A program made the position numbers and the translations under genes. This document shows, in pieces, positions 1 to 6,726 of a stretch of DNA of 41,934 nt; position 1 is the first letter of the stretch, and each line of letters starts with the position of its first letter. This DNA comes from Pseudomonas palmensis (GTDB lineage Bacteria; Pseudomonadota; Gammaproteobacteria; Pseudomonadales; Pseudomonadaceae). The notes below the pieces were generated by a model that saw nothing but the letters and a program-made list of their open reading frames with translations, was not told the DNA's origin and searched no databases. Location: positions 1 to 41,934 of the forward strand of contig NZ_JAFKEC010000053.1 in assembly GCF_017848315.1 (NCBI RefSeq), written 5' to 3'.

Positions 1-187
1 GCTGGCCGGTCGGCTGACCGGACTGCGGGTCGCGCGGGATGATCACTTCGTGGTTGAAGCCCTGGACCATGACCTGGTCTTCGTGGCCTTCCTGGTAGGT
101 GTTGCCGACCGAATCGGCGGTGAAGGCTCCGGCGGTGATCAGGCCTTGTTTGGTGCCGGTGACGGACATGTAGGCAGGTGTTGCCAT
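1..187 (-). CDS. hcp: Hcp, T6SS tube protein (5' part only; continues past the left edge)
   Basis: The first 62 codons of a haemolysin-coregulated protein (TssD). Hcp hexamers stack to form the inner tube of the type VI secretion machine and carry small effectors. The visible N-terminus, MATPAYMSVTGTKQGLITAG, followed by the VMVQGFNHEVIIPRDPQSGQPTG stretch in two parts (VMVQGFNHEV, then IPRDPQSG), is typical of the family, whose usual length is about 160-172 residues. The ATG at 187-185 has a strong Shine-Dalgarno AAGGAG (202-197) nine bases upstream. The gene is last in the visible T6SS set and is separated from stk1 by 318 bp holding its own sigma-54-like promoter, so it is probably a separate transcription unit. 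The remainder, and any vgrG linked to it, lie outside the window. Confidence 0.95.
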   Translation of the reverse strand, partial: MATPAYMSVTGTKQGLITAGAFTADSVGNTYQEGHEDQVMVQGFNHEVIIPRDPQSGQPTGQ

Positions 188-255
188 GGGGGTTTGCTCC
201 TTGCAAAAAATGAAGCCGAACAGGCGAAAAATGCCGTGCGACTGCAAGGAGACAG

Positions 256-272
256 TTCAAGACGCGTGCCAA
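256..272 (-). promoter_or_regulatory. sigma-54 (RpoN) type promoter for hcp
   Basis: On the minus strand the sequence reads TTGGCACGCGTCTTGAA. It matches the -24 box YTGGCACG completely, then four spacer bases, then TTGAA in place of TTGCW at -12, so one of the two most conserved bases (C of GC) is replaced by A. Spacing between GG and GA is exactly that of sigma-54 promoters. Predicted transcription start is near position 245, giving a leader of about 58 nt before the hcp ATG. A sigma-54 activator gene (sfa) lies in the same cluster. Confidence 0.72.
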
Positions 273-291
273 CTGAAATTTAGTTGTTGTT

Positions 292-304
292 AATCAGTAG
301 CTTG
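292..304 (+). promoter_or_regulatory. IHF-like bending site between hcp enhancers and promoter
   Basis: The plus strand reads AATCAGTAGCTTG, which matches the IHF core WATCAANNNNTTR at all but one fixed position (G for A at the sixth base). It sits about 53 bp upstream of the predicted start and lies between the promoter and the palindromes, the usual place for IHF to help loop a bound sigma-54 activator to RNA polymerase. The consensus is short, so a chance match is possible. Confidence 0.4.
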
Positions 305-356
305 TGTTTTTACTGTACGTTTTTTGAGCACTTTTACGCGAGAAAACCCGAAAAAG

Positions 357-374
357 TGCGCAACTTCTTGCGCA
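357..374. promoter_or_regulatory. Palindromic enhancer candidate 1 (UAS1)
   Basis: TGCGCAACTTCTTGCGCA: perfect 7-bp inverted repeat TGCGCAA/TTGCGCA around a 4-bp centre. The centre is about 120 bp upstream of the predicted sigma-54 start of hcp. It is the first of three related sites, and its centre is 22 bp (about two helical turns) from that of site 2. Candidate binding site for the Fis-type DNA-binding domain of Sfa. Confidence 0.65.
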
Positions 375-378
375 GTAC

Positions 379-396
379 TGTGCAAGAAGTTGCGCA
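379..396. promoter_or_regulatory. Palindromic enhancer candidate 2 (UAS2)
   Basis: TGTGCAAGAAGTTGCGCA: the same palindrome as site 1 with one arm mismatch (T for C at the third base) and the opposite centre, GAAG. The centre lies about 142 bp upstream of the predicted hcp start. Confidence 0.62.
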
Positions 397-461
397 CTCG
401 TCTGTAGGCCTTTATCCCAAAGGCCTAGGGAAATGTATGCACAGGGTTATCCACATTGGAG

Positions 462-479
462 TGCGCAAGAAGTTGCGCA
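462..479. promoter_or_regulatory. Palindromic enhancer candidate 3 (UAS3)
   Basis: TGCGCAAGAAGTTGCGCA: perfect 7-bp arms, with centre GAAG as in site 2. Its centre is 83 bp from that of site 2 (about eight helical turns) and about 225 bp upstream of the predicted start. It lies 26 bp from the stk1 stop codon. Confidence 0.62.
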
Positions 480-505
480 GTTGGTAAAAACGGCAGGGTA
501 GGTTT

Positions 506-1555
506 TCACCGCTTGAAAAGCGAAAAAACACGCCCCCAACAGCCCCCTTTCGACGCCAGCGCCTCCTGCAGTTGCCGCGCACTGATCGTGCGCTGGGCAG
601 GGTCGAATGCCAGCGCAATTTTCAGCGCAGGCCAGCAGTGCGCGGGCAGGTTCGACGGGCGCGTCAGCGTGCGATCGAGCTGCTCGGCGCGGGCCTGAGT
701 TGAAGGCAGGCGCCGATAGGGATGCTTGCCGCTGGCCAGCTCGTAGATCAGGCAGGCCACCGCATACATATCCGCCGCCGCACCCAGCGTGCCGTGTTCA
801 AGTAGTTCCGGTGCAGCGTAGCCGGGCGTCCAGGCGTTGAAGCGCTCGCGGCTGAGGTGGGCCAGCCCCGAAAGCACACCGGCGTCGGCCTGGCCAAGAC
901 CAAAATCGAACAGGCGCACGCCGTCTTCGCCGAGCATCACGTTGCTCGGCTTGAGGTCACCGTGAAACACGCCCCGGGCATGGCAGCAGGCCAGGGCTTC
1001 CAGCAGAGGCAACACGATCGCGTTCAACGCCTGCCCGTGCAGGCCCAGCGGTTGCTCGCACAGCAGTTTGTCCAGTGCAGGCCCGCGCAGCAGCTCCAGG
1101 GTGATGAAGGCGCGCTGGCTCGGCGGGTCGATCTCGAAGCTGTACAGGTTGACCACCTGCGGGTGCGCCACGTGCCGGGTCAGGGCAAACTCGCTGAACA
1201 GCAGCGCGTTGGCATCCGGCGAGGCGGCCAGCGCCTCGCTCATGAGCTTGATCGCCACGCAGGGCTGCGGGTCACCGAACTGCTCGCGCAGCAGATCGCG
1301 GGCGCGATAGACCATGCCCATGCCGCCGGCACCGAGCAGGCGTTCGAGCCTATAGCGCCCGGCCAGCACCTGCGGCAGCGGCACCAGCGGCGGTGTCGGC
1401 GCCGGCTTTTTCTTGCCTGTGCGGCGCCCCTTGCGCTTGGCCGCAGCGGGCGCCGGGGCGGCCAACTGGCCGTTGACGAAGGCGAAATAGGTGAGGTTGG
1501 CGTCGCGGGATTCGGTGGCCAGCAAGGCACCGAGGTCGGGCTGGTGTCTGCTCAT
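506..1555 (-). CDS. stk1: Stk1-type Ser/Thr protein kinase of the T6SS
   Basis: A 349-residue Hanks-type kinase that probably phosphorylates T6SS components (the FHA protein is the obvious candidate) to control assembly. After a basic Ala/Pro/Lys N-terminal region (about 31-60) the kinase fold shows a Gly loop GAGGMG (75-80), VAIK lysine (K103), a candidate helix-C glutamate (E122), catalytic loop HGDLKPSN (198-205), DFG (217-219) and APE (248-250). All catalytic residues are present. The loop is HGD rather than HRD, so activation-loop phosphorylation may not be needed. No membrane segment is visible, unlike PpkA; the protein ends in a short aromatic/basic tail (CWGRVFSLFKR). The ATG overlaps the stp1 stop codon as ATGA, showing translational coupling. 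A longer upstream open frame inside stp1 is rejected. The position matches stk1 at the end of HSI-II. Confidence 0.93.
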   Translation of the reverse strand: MSRHQPDLGALLATESRDANLTYFAFVNGQLAAPAPAAAKRKGRRTGKKKPAPTPPLVPLPQVLAGRYRLERLLGAGGMGMVYRARDLLREQFGDPQPCVAIKLMSEALAASPDANALLFSEFALTRHVAHPQVVNLYSFEIDPPSQRAFITLELLRGPALDKLLCEQPLGLHGQALNAIVLPLLEALACCHARGVFHGDLKPSNVMLGEDGVRLFDFGLGQADAGVLSGLAHLSRERFNAWTPGYAAPELLEHGTLGAAADMYAVACLIYELASGKHPYRRLPSTQARAEQLDRTLTRPSNLPAHCWPALKIALAFDPAQRTISARQLQEALASKGGCWGRVFSLFKR

Positions 1556-2280
1556 TGGCGAATCACCACTGCGGTCAGGTTGTCCCCCGCCGCGCCGCGC
1601 AATGCCCCTTCGAACAGACGCTCCAGCGCGACCTGCGCCGACGCCAGGCTCAACGCCTTGCCCAGTGCATCGCTGCTCAGTTCCTGATACAGGCCGTCGC
1701 TGCACAGCAGGAACGCATCGCCCGGGTATACCTGCAGCTCCAGCACCTCCAGGGTCAGCTGCTCGCTGGCGCCAAGGGCGCGGGTCAGGGCGCGAGCGCC
1801 CGGTTGCGCCCGCGCCTGCTCCGCGCTCATCTGGCGCTGGTCGATCAACTGCTGCTGCAACGAATGGTCTCGTGACAGCTGATAAAGACGCTGCTGGCGC
1901 CACAGGTAGCAGCGGCTGTCACCGGCCCAGATGCACGCGGCACGCTCGCCCTCGAGCAGCAGCGCCACCACCGTGCTGCCCATGATGCTGTCGTGATGTG
2001 CATCCGTGACGGTCAGTTCCTGGCCAAGGCGCCGGTTGATCCAATGCAGGCACCCGCGCACCCCTTCCAGGCGCTCGTCAAAACTGCCATGGGCCGGCAA
2101 CTCGGCCAGGCTGGCGACGATCAGCTGGCTGGCCAGGTCGCCACCGCGGTAGCCGCCCATGCCATCGGCCACCACCCACAGGCCCTGCGCCGGGCACTCC
2201 AGAAAGGCGTCCTCGTTGCGCATGCGCACCTTGCCAGCATCCGTGCGCGCCGCGCTGCGCCAGCGTGCTCCAACCTGCAT
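1552..2280 (-). CDS. stp1: Stp1-type PP2C Ser/Thr phosphatase
   Basis: A 242-residue metal-dependent PPM/PP2C phosphatase, expected to reverse the action of the adjacent kinase on T6SS proteins in the cytoplasm. The family motifs are complete: RMRNED (19-24), VADGMGG (37-43), MGSTVV, AGDSRCY, SDGL and the C-terminal GDNLTAVV, supplying the aspartates of the two-metal centre. Length fits the compact bacterial PP2C class. It starts directly after the TssM stop codon (no spacer) and ends in a 4-base ATGA overlap with stk1, so phosphatase and kinase are made together. P. aeruginosa HSI-II has the same icmF2-stp1-stk1 order. Confidence 0.94.
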   Translation of the reverse strand: MQVGARWRSAARTDAGKVRMRNEDAFLECPAQGLWVVADGMGGYRGGDLASQLIVASLAELPAHGSFDERLEGVRGCLHWINRRLGQELTVTDAHHDSIMGSTVVALLLEGERAACIWAGDSRCYLWRQQRLYQLSRDHSLQQQLIDQRQMSAEQARAQPGARALTRALGASEQLTLEVLELQVYPGDAFLLCSDGLYQELSSDALGKALSLASAQVALERLFEGALRGAAGDNLTAVVIRQ

Positions 2281-5200
2281 CTAGAGCGACCCCGGTAGAC
2301 GAAAGCCGCGTAACACGCCAACGTCGAAAGGGTTGGGCGCACGCTGGCTGCTGAGCAGGTAGTTGGCCCGCAGCCCGCCCACTTCGGCCTTGAGCACCAG
2401 CACGTCGCGGCCCTTGAGGTACTCGGTCTGCATCAGGTCGAACAGGCGGAACAGCGACCACGGCCCGGTGTTCTTCTCGATGCCGATCGGGCGCTCGACC
2501 ATGCGTTCGAGCACCAGGCTTGCGCGACCGTCCTGGGCATCGGTCGGCCAGTTGAAGGTCATGGGCACCACCGGGCCGTGGCGATAGTCCAGCTGCCGAT
2601 CGCCAAAGCGGAACTCGGCGCGGCTCACCGCCGAGTCCAGGGTGTAGGGCTCGAGCCTGAACTGCACCTGCGGCTGCGCCGGGTTCTCGGCGAAGAAGCT
2701 CTGGCGAATCGTCTGGGTCCTGGCCATCTGGTCCAGGTAGACCCGCGAGATCGGCAGGCTCTGGCCGTCGATGCTGCGCAGGCGGTAACTGCCCGGGTCG
2801 CCGCTGATGAACGGGCGCAGGTAGGTGTCGAAGAAGCGCTCGGCGATGCCCTGGGCCTTGAAGAACTCGCGAAAGTCGTTGATCGCCACGTCACTGGTGC
2901 TGTGGGCATCGAACGGGTAGCGCTGCTGGATCGACTCACCGTAGAAGCCGTACAGCTCGCTCTGGTAGCGCTCGTTGACGTACTGGTAGGCATCGTTGAG
3001 TACCAGCCGCCAGCTGTCTTCGGCCAGCAGGTTGAACCAGCCATTGAGCGGTCGCGGCAGACGCCCGGAGGCGTTGCGCAGGGCGCTGAGCGCATCGCGC
3101 TGGCCCCCCATGCGGGTCTTGGCAAGCTCGAAGGCCATCTGCTCCGGCTGGCTGGCGCGCGCGAGGCCGGCCATCTGCAGTTGCAGGTCGTTGAGCGCCT
3201 GCAGCGCCGGGGTGAGGTCGGCGGAGGGGCCATTGTTTTCGTCCAGCAGCCGATGCAGGGATTCGAAACGCCGCTGCAGGGACTTCTTCGCGGTGTCGGG
3301 CAGCGGCTTGGCCGCCACGGCGGGCTTGCTCGCCAGGGCGCCCTGGACCTTGCCGGCCACGGCGACCGCCGTGTTGGCCTTCTTGCCCAGCTTGACCCCC
3401 TTGGCCGGGTCGCTGGCCGGTGCCTCGGCGGGCTCATCGGTGCTGCCCGGCACGGGCTCGAAACGGGTGTTGTCGCGCACCTGCACCAGCAGTTGAAGTA
3501 CCGGCGAGTTGGCCGAGGTGAGCCCGGCGAGCTGATCGGCGCCCTCGCCGGCATCGCCGAACGGTTGCAGGCCGACCTGGCCGACAGCCTCGCTCCAGTG
3601 GTTGGCGTAGTCGCGAAAGTACAGCTGTTCCAATCCTACCAGCAGGCGGCGCATGTCCATGTCGCTGATGCCGCTGCCCTCACCCAGGACCCAGTTGTCA
3701 CGCAGCAGCTCGCTGACCAGGGTCGAGCCCTGTACCGAGAAATACTGCTCGTAGCCCTGCTGGGTGTAAAACCCCGGAATCACGTAGTCGGTGCCGAAAA
3801 ACAGCCCGCCCTGGGGGCCCAGGTGCTGGCTGAGACGGTAGTCGGGCAGGCTGCTGGCCTGCTCGCGCAGTACCCGGTACACCACGTTGACCAGCGATTC
3901 GCTGCGCAGCACCTTGCGTGCCTGGGCCACCAGCTGCGGGTCCAGCGGGTAGCTGAATGGCAGTTGCAGCAGGCGTTCGAAATGCCCGTTGAGCCCGTTT
4001 TGCACCGCCGTGTTGCCCGCGTAGCGGCGCGACCAGTCAGCGGCTACCCACTCCTGCAGCCAGGCGGCTTCGCGGCGGTCGGGCATGCTCAGCATCAGGT
4101 AGGCACGCAGGCTGTTGAGCAGGCGCTCACGGTCGCGCAGGTTGCCACGAATCTGCCCTTCGAGCTGTTTGGCCACCCGTGGCAGCAGTTGGGTGTGCAG
4201 GTCCTGTTCGTAGGCACTGCGAAGCAACGGATTGCTCTGCTCGCCCTGGTACAGGCCCAGGCGTTCATGCAGTGACGCATCACCCGAAGGCGGGAATACC
4301 TGGGTCGCGGCATAGCTGGTGTCCAGCGGCTTTAGCGCGGCCATGGCATCGTTTTGCGGGGTCAGCGCTGCACGCTGCCCGGCCCACACCTGACCGAGCC
4401 CGCGCAGTTGCTCGAGGCGGTCGTGGTTGGCACTGAAACCGCCCGCCCACAGCAACCCGCAGCACACCAGTACGCCCAGCGCGCCGACATACAGTGCGCG
4501 CTGCCCCCAGTCGATGCGTCGCCGCTCGCGCTGGTCGAGGCCGGCCAGGTCGGCCTCGGGGAAGATGACCCGGCTGAGCAGGTGATGGATGAACCGCGAA
4601 CGCCCGCTGCGCAAGGTGGGTAGCACCGTGCTGGGCAGGCCCAGGCTGGCCCCGATGCTGGCGGTGTCAGGGTCCAGCTGCTGGACAAGGTGCGGCGCAC
4701 TGGTGAGGTAGAACCCGCGAAGCTGGCTGGCGCGCTGGTAGCGATTGCCGGTGAAGGCGATGTCGACGAACAGGCACAGCTGCTCGCCGATCTGCGCCAG
4801 CTGGTGCGGGAAGTCAAGGATGCGCGCGCGCCGCTGTGTATCGCGCTCGTGGTGCATGCGCATGATCACCTGGCTGTTGAGGCGCCGCAGCAGCGCCTCG
4901 AAGGCCTGGCGCAGCACAACCACATCGGTGCCGTTCTGCGCCTTGGTGAAGGTGCTGCCCAGTACCTGGTCGCTTTCTTCACGGCTGAGCTGGTCGAAGA
5001 AATCGTCGAACCCCTGCAACTGGTCGGCCTTGCTCAGCACCAGGTACACCGGCACCTGGACATGCAGGGTCTGCTGGATTTCCTGCAGTCGCGCATGGAC
5101 CTGGCGCGCCAGGTTTTCCAGGCCCTTCTCGTCGCCACTGCGCAGCAGCTCGACCGGCACGCTGACCAGCACGCCGTTGAGCGGCCGGCTGCGGCTGCGT

Positions 5201-5838
5201 CGACGCAGCAGGTTGAGCAGGGTACGCCAGGCACTGGCGTCGACCTCGGCGGTTTCCTGGGTCAGGTAGCGTCCGGCGGTGTCGATCAACACCGCGTGGT
5301 CGGCGAAATACCAGTCGCAATGACGCGTACCGCGGGTGTCGCGGGTGAGTTGGCGGTCCAGTTTGTTGAGCGGAAACTCCAGGCCGGAAAAGTCCAGCAG
5401 GCTGGTCTTGCCACTGCCCTGGGGGCCGATCAGCAAGTACCAGGGCAGGTCGTTGCGCCAGCGCTCGCTGCGCCCGCCATACAGGCTCGAGCCCTTGAGC
5501 GTACGCAACGCCTCGCTGAAGCGGCTGCGCAGTTCCTTGTGGTCCTCGTCGATGCGCGCTTCACGGCGCAGGCGTTCCTGGCCGTCCTCGCTCTCTTCGA
5601 CAGCCTTTTTCTGCACCCCGGCGCGCCAGCTGGCGAACACCATGCCCAACCCCCAGCACAGGAACAGCGCACTGATGGTCAGCAGGCGCGAGGTGGCCGA
5701 GGCCCAGAAGCGGTGGTCGTCGACTGCCAGCAGCGGCCCCACGAACCACACCAGCAGTACCAGCGACAGCACCAGCAACAGCGTCCATACCCACGTCTTG
5801 CGCAGGAAATCGCCGACTTTCTTGAAGAAGTTTTTCAT
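2281..5838 (-). CDS. tssM: TssM (IcmF), inner-membrane scaffold of the T6SS membrane complex
   Basis: An 1185-residue IcmF-family protein; with TssL and TssJ it forms the trans-envelope complex. Two membrane segments lie near the N-terminus (about 15-37 and 50-70), then a cytoplasmic GTPase-like domain with an intact Walker A GPQGSGKT (138-145), a third membrane segment near 444-466, and a large periplasmic part that should contact TssJ. An Ala/Pro/Lys-rich low-complexity stretch (about 793-850) interrupts the periplasmic part. I chose the ATG at 5838 rather than the GTG one codon earlier because AGGGA lies six bases before it. The gene follows tssL after 14 bp. The leader sequence CAGGGACG (5850-5843) also matches the RsmA/CsrA consensus. 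Confidence 0.96.
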   Translation of the reverse strand: MKNFFKKVGDFLRKTWVWTLLLVLSLVLLVWFVGPLLAVDDHRFWASATSRLLTISALFLCWGLGMVFASWRAGVQKKAVEESEDGQERLRREARIDEDHKELRSRFSEALRTLKGSSLYGGRSERWRNDLPWYLLIGPQGSGKTSLLDFSGLEFPLNKLDRQLTRDTRGTRHCDWYFADHAVLIDTAGRYLTQETAEVDASAWRTLLNLLRRRSRSRPLNGVLVSVPVELLRSGDEKGLENLARQVHARLQEIQQTLHVQVPVYLVLSKADQLQGFDDFFDQLSREESDQVLGSTFTKAQNGTDVVVLRQAFEALLRRLNSQVIMRMHHERDTQRRARILDFPHQLAQIGEQLCLFVDIAFTGNRYQRASQLRGFYLTSAPHLVQQLDPDTASIGASLGLPSTVLPTLRSGRSRFIHHLLSRVIFPEADLAGLDQRERRRIDWGQRALYVGALGVLVCCGLLWAGGFSANHDRLEQLRGLGQVWAGQRAALTPQNDAMAALKPLDTSYAATQVFPPSGDASLHERLGLYQGEQSNPLLRSAYEQDLHTQLLPRVAKQLEGQIRGNLRDRERLLNSLRAYLMLSMPDRREAAWLQEWVAADWSRRYAGNTAVQNGLNGHFERLLQLPFSYPLDPQLVAQARKVLRSESLVNVVYRVLREQASSLPDYRLSQHLGPQGGLFFGTDYVIPGFYTQQGYEQYFSVQGSTLVSELLRDNWVLGEGSGISDMDMRRLLVGLEQLYFRDYANHWSEAVGQVGLQPFGDAGEGADQLAGLTSANSPVLQLLVQVRDNTRFEPVPGSTDEPAEAPASDPAKGVKLGKKANTAVAVAGKVQGALASKPAVAAKPLPDTAKKSLQRRFESLHRLLDENNGPSADLTPALQALNDLQLQMAGLARASQPEQMAFELAKTRMGGQRDALSALRNASGRLPRPLNGWFNLLAEDSWRLVLNDAYQYVNERYQSELYGFYGESIQQRYPFDAHSTSDVAINDFREFFKAQGIAERFFDTYLRPFISGDPGSYRLRSIDGQSLPISRVYLDQMARTQTIRQSFFAENPAQPQVQFRLEPYTLDSAVSRAEFRFGDRQLDYRHGPVVPMTFNWPTDAQDGRASLVLERMVERPIGIEKNTGPWSLFRLFDLMQTEYLKGRDVLVLKAEVGGLRANYLLSSQRAPNPFDVGVLRGFRLPGSL

Positions 5839-5852
5839 CACACGTCCCTGTT

Positions 5853-6722
5853 CTACTGCTGCGCCTGGACCGTTTCCGGGTCAAGCTGCTGAAAAGGTTG
5901 CAGCACGGCCTCGCGCTGCTCGCCCAACACCCAGGCGAACCCCGAATACATCACCACCAGGCAGATCAGCGCGAACAGCGTGACCATCCACCACGGCACC
6001 ACCCGCACCAGGCTGCGACGCTGGTCGTTGAGCCCTTCCCACTGCGGCGAAAGTTCGCGCGGGGCATCCCCGCGCAGTTGCCGCACCTGGCGGAACAAGG
6101 CGTCGCGAATCCCTTCGAGTTCGAGCATGCCGCGTACCATCACGCGGTACTTGCCCTCGAACCCCAGCGACAGGCACAGGTACATGAGCTCCAGCATCGG
6201 CAGGTGCTTGACCGGGTTCTTCGACAGACGATCGAGCAGCTGGAAGAACTTCTCGCCACCGAAGGTCTCGTTGTGAAAGGTGCTGAGCAGGCTCATCTGT
6301 GCCCACTCGCTCTCGTTGCCCCAGGAGGTGGTGACCACGGCCTCGTCGAGCACCGAGCACAGCACGTAGCGCGCGGTCATCACCTGGCTGGGCTCGGCGC
6401 CGTTGTGCAGCGCATGGGCCTCGAACAGCTTGATGCCATGGGTGAGTGTCTGGTTGAGGGCGTCGAGGTCTTCGCGGCTGTCGCTGTGCTTGAGCCGCAC
6501 CACGTGCGAGAGCAGGTCCGAGGCGGCTGCCACCAGGGTGTTGAGGCTGATGTTGATGGCCTCGGCCGGGCCCAGGCGAGCCGAGTAGATCATCCGGTCT
6601 TCCAGTTGCTCCAGGCGCGGCGTGGCCAACCCATCGGTCAGCGGAACCTGCCTGGGCGCCTGGCCCTGGCGGTCCACCAGCACGGTCTTGTCGTCCTGAC
6701 GGTGTTCGATGTCCTTGTGCAT
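5853..6722 (-). CDS. tssL: TssL (DotU), inner-membrane T6SS protein
   Basis: A 289-residue DotU/TssL protein, partner of TssM in the membrane complex and docking point for the baseplate through TssK. The cytoplasmic domain carries the usual signatures LCSVLDEAV and GGEKFFQLLDRL. A single C-terminal membrane anchor spans about 244-265 (WWMVTLFALICLVVMYSGFAWV in part), with a short periplasmic tail. There is no OmpA-like peptidoglycan-binding extension, so wall anchoring must come from elsewhere; no tagL-like gene is visible here. It starts four bases after the end of tssK, consistent with one operon. Confidence 0.95.
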   Translation of the reverse strand: MHKDIEHRQDDKTVLVDRQGQAPRQVPLTDGLATPRLEQLEDRMIYSARLGPAEAINISLNTLVAAASDLLSHVVRLKHSDSREDLDALNQTLTHGIKLFEAHALHNGAEPSQVMTARYVLCSVLDEAVVTTSWGNESEWAQMSLLSTFHNETFGGEKFFQLLDRLSKNPVKHLPMLELMYLCLSLGFEGKYRVMVRGMLELEGIRDALFRQVRQLRGDAPRELSPQWEGLNDQRRSLVRVVPWWMVTLFALICLVVMYSGFAWVLGEQREAVLQPFQQLDPETVQAQQ

Positions 6723-6726
6723 GCGG

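Larger units (their letters stand above)
188..505. other. hcp control region (318-bp intergenic)
   Basis: Non-coding stretch between the end of stk1 and the start of hcp, lower in GC than its surroundings. It contains, from hcp outward: a 5' leader, a sigma-54-like promoter (256-272), an IHF-like site (292-304), palindromes at 357-374, 379-396 and 462-479, an unrelated 9-bp inverted repeat (405-427, loop ATCCC) and a perfect DnaA-box sequence (447-455). I see no convincing ORF: the short open frames here lack ribosome sites. The layout is that of an activator-dependent promoter with remote enhancers. Confidence 0.8.

Noticed and set aside
405..427. Perfect 9-bp inverted repeat TAGGCCTTT/AAAGGCCTA as terminator of stk1
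   Set aside because: No T-run on either strand and it lies 80 bp past the stop codon inside the enhancer region; it could be a binding site but there is nothing to name it.
284..487. 67-codon open frame on the plus strand in the hcp control region
   Set aside because: No ribosome site, no family resemblance, and it runs through the palindromes and DnaA box.
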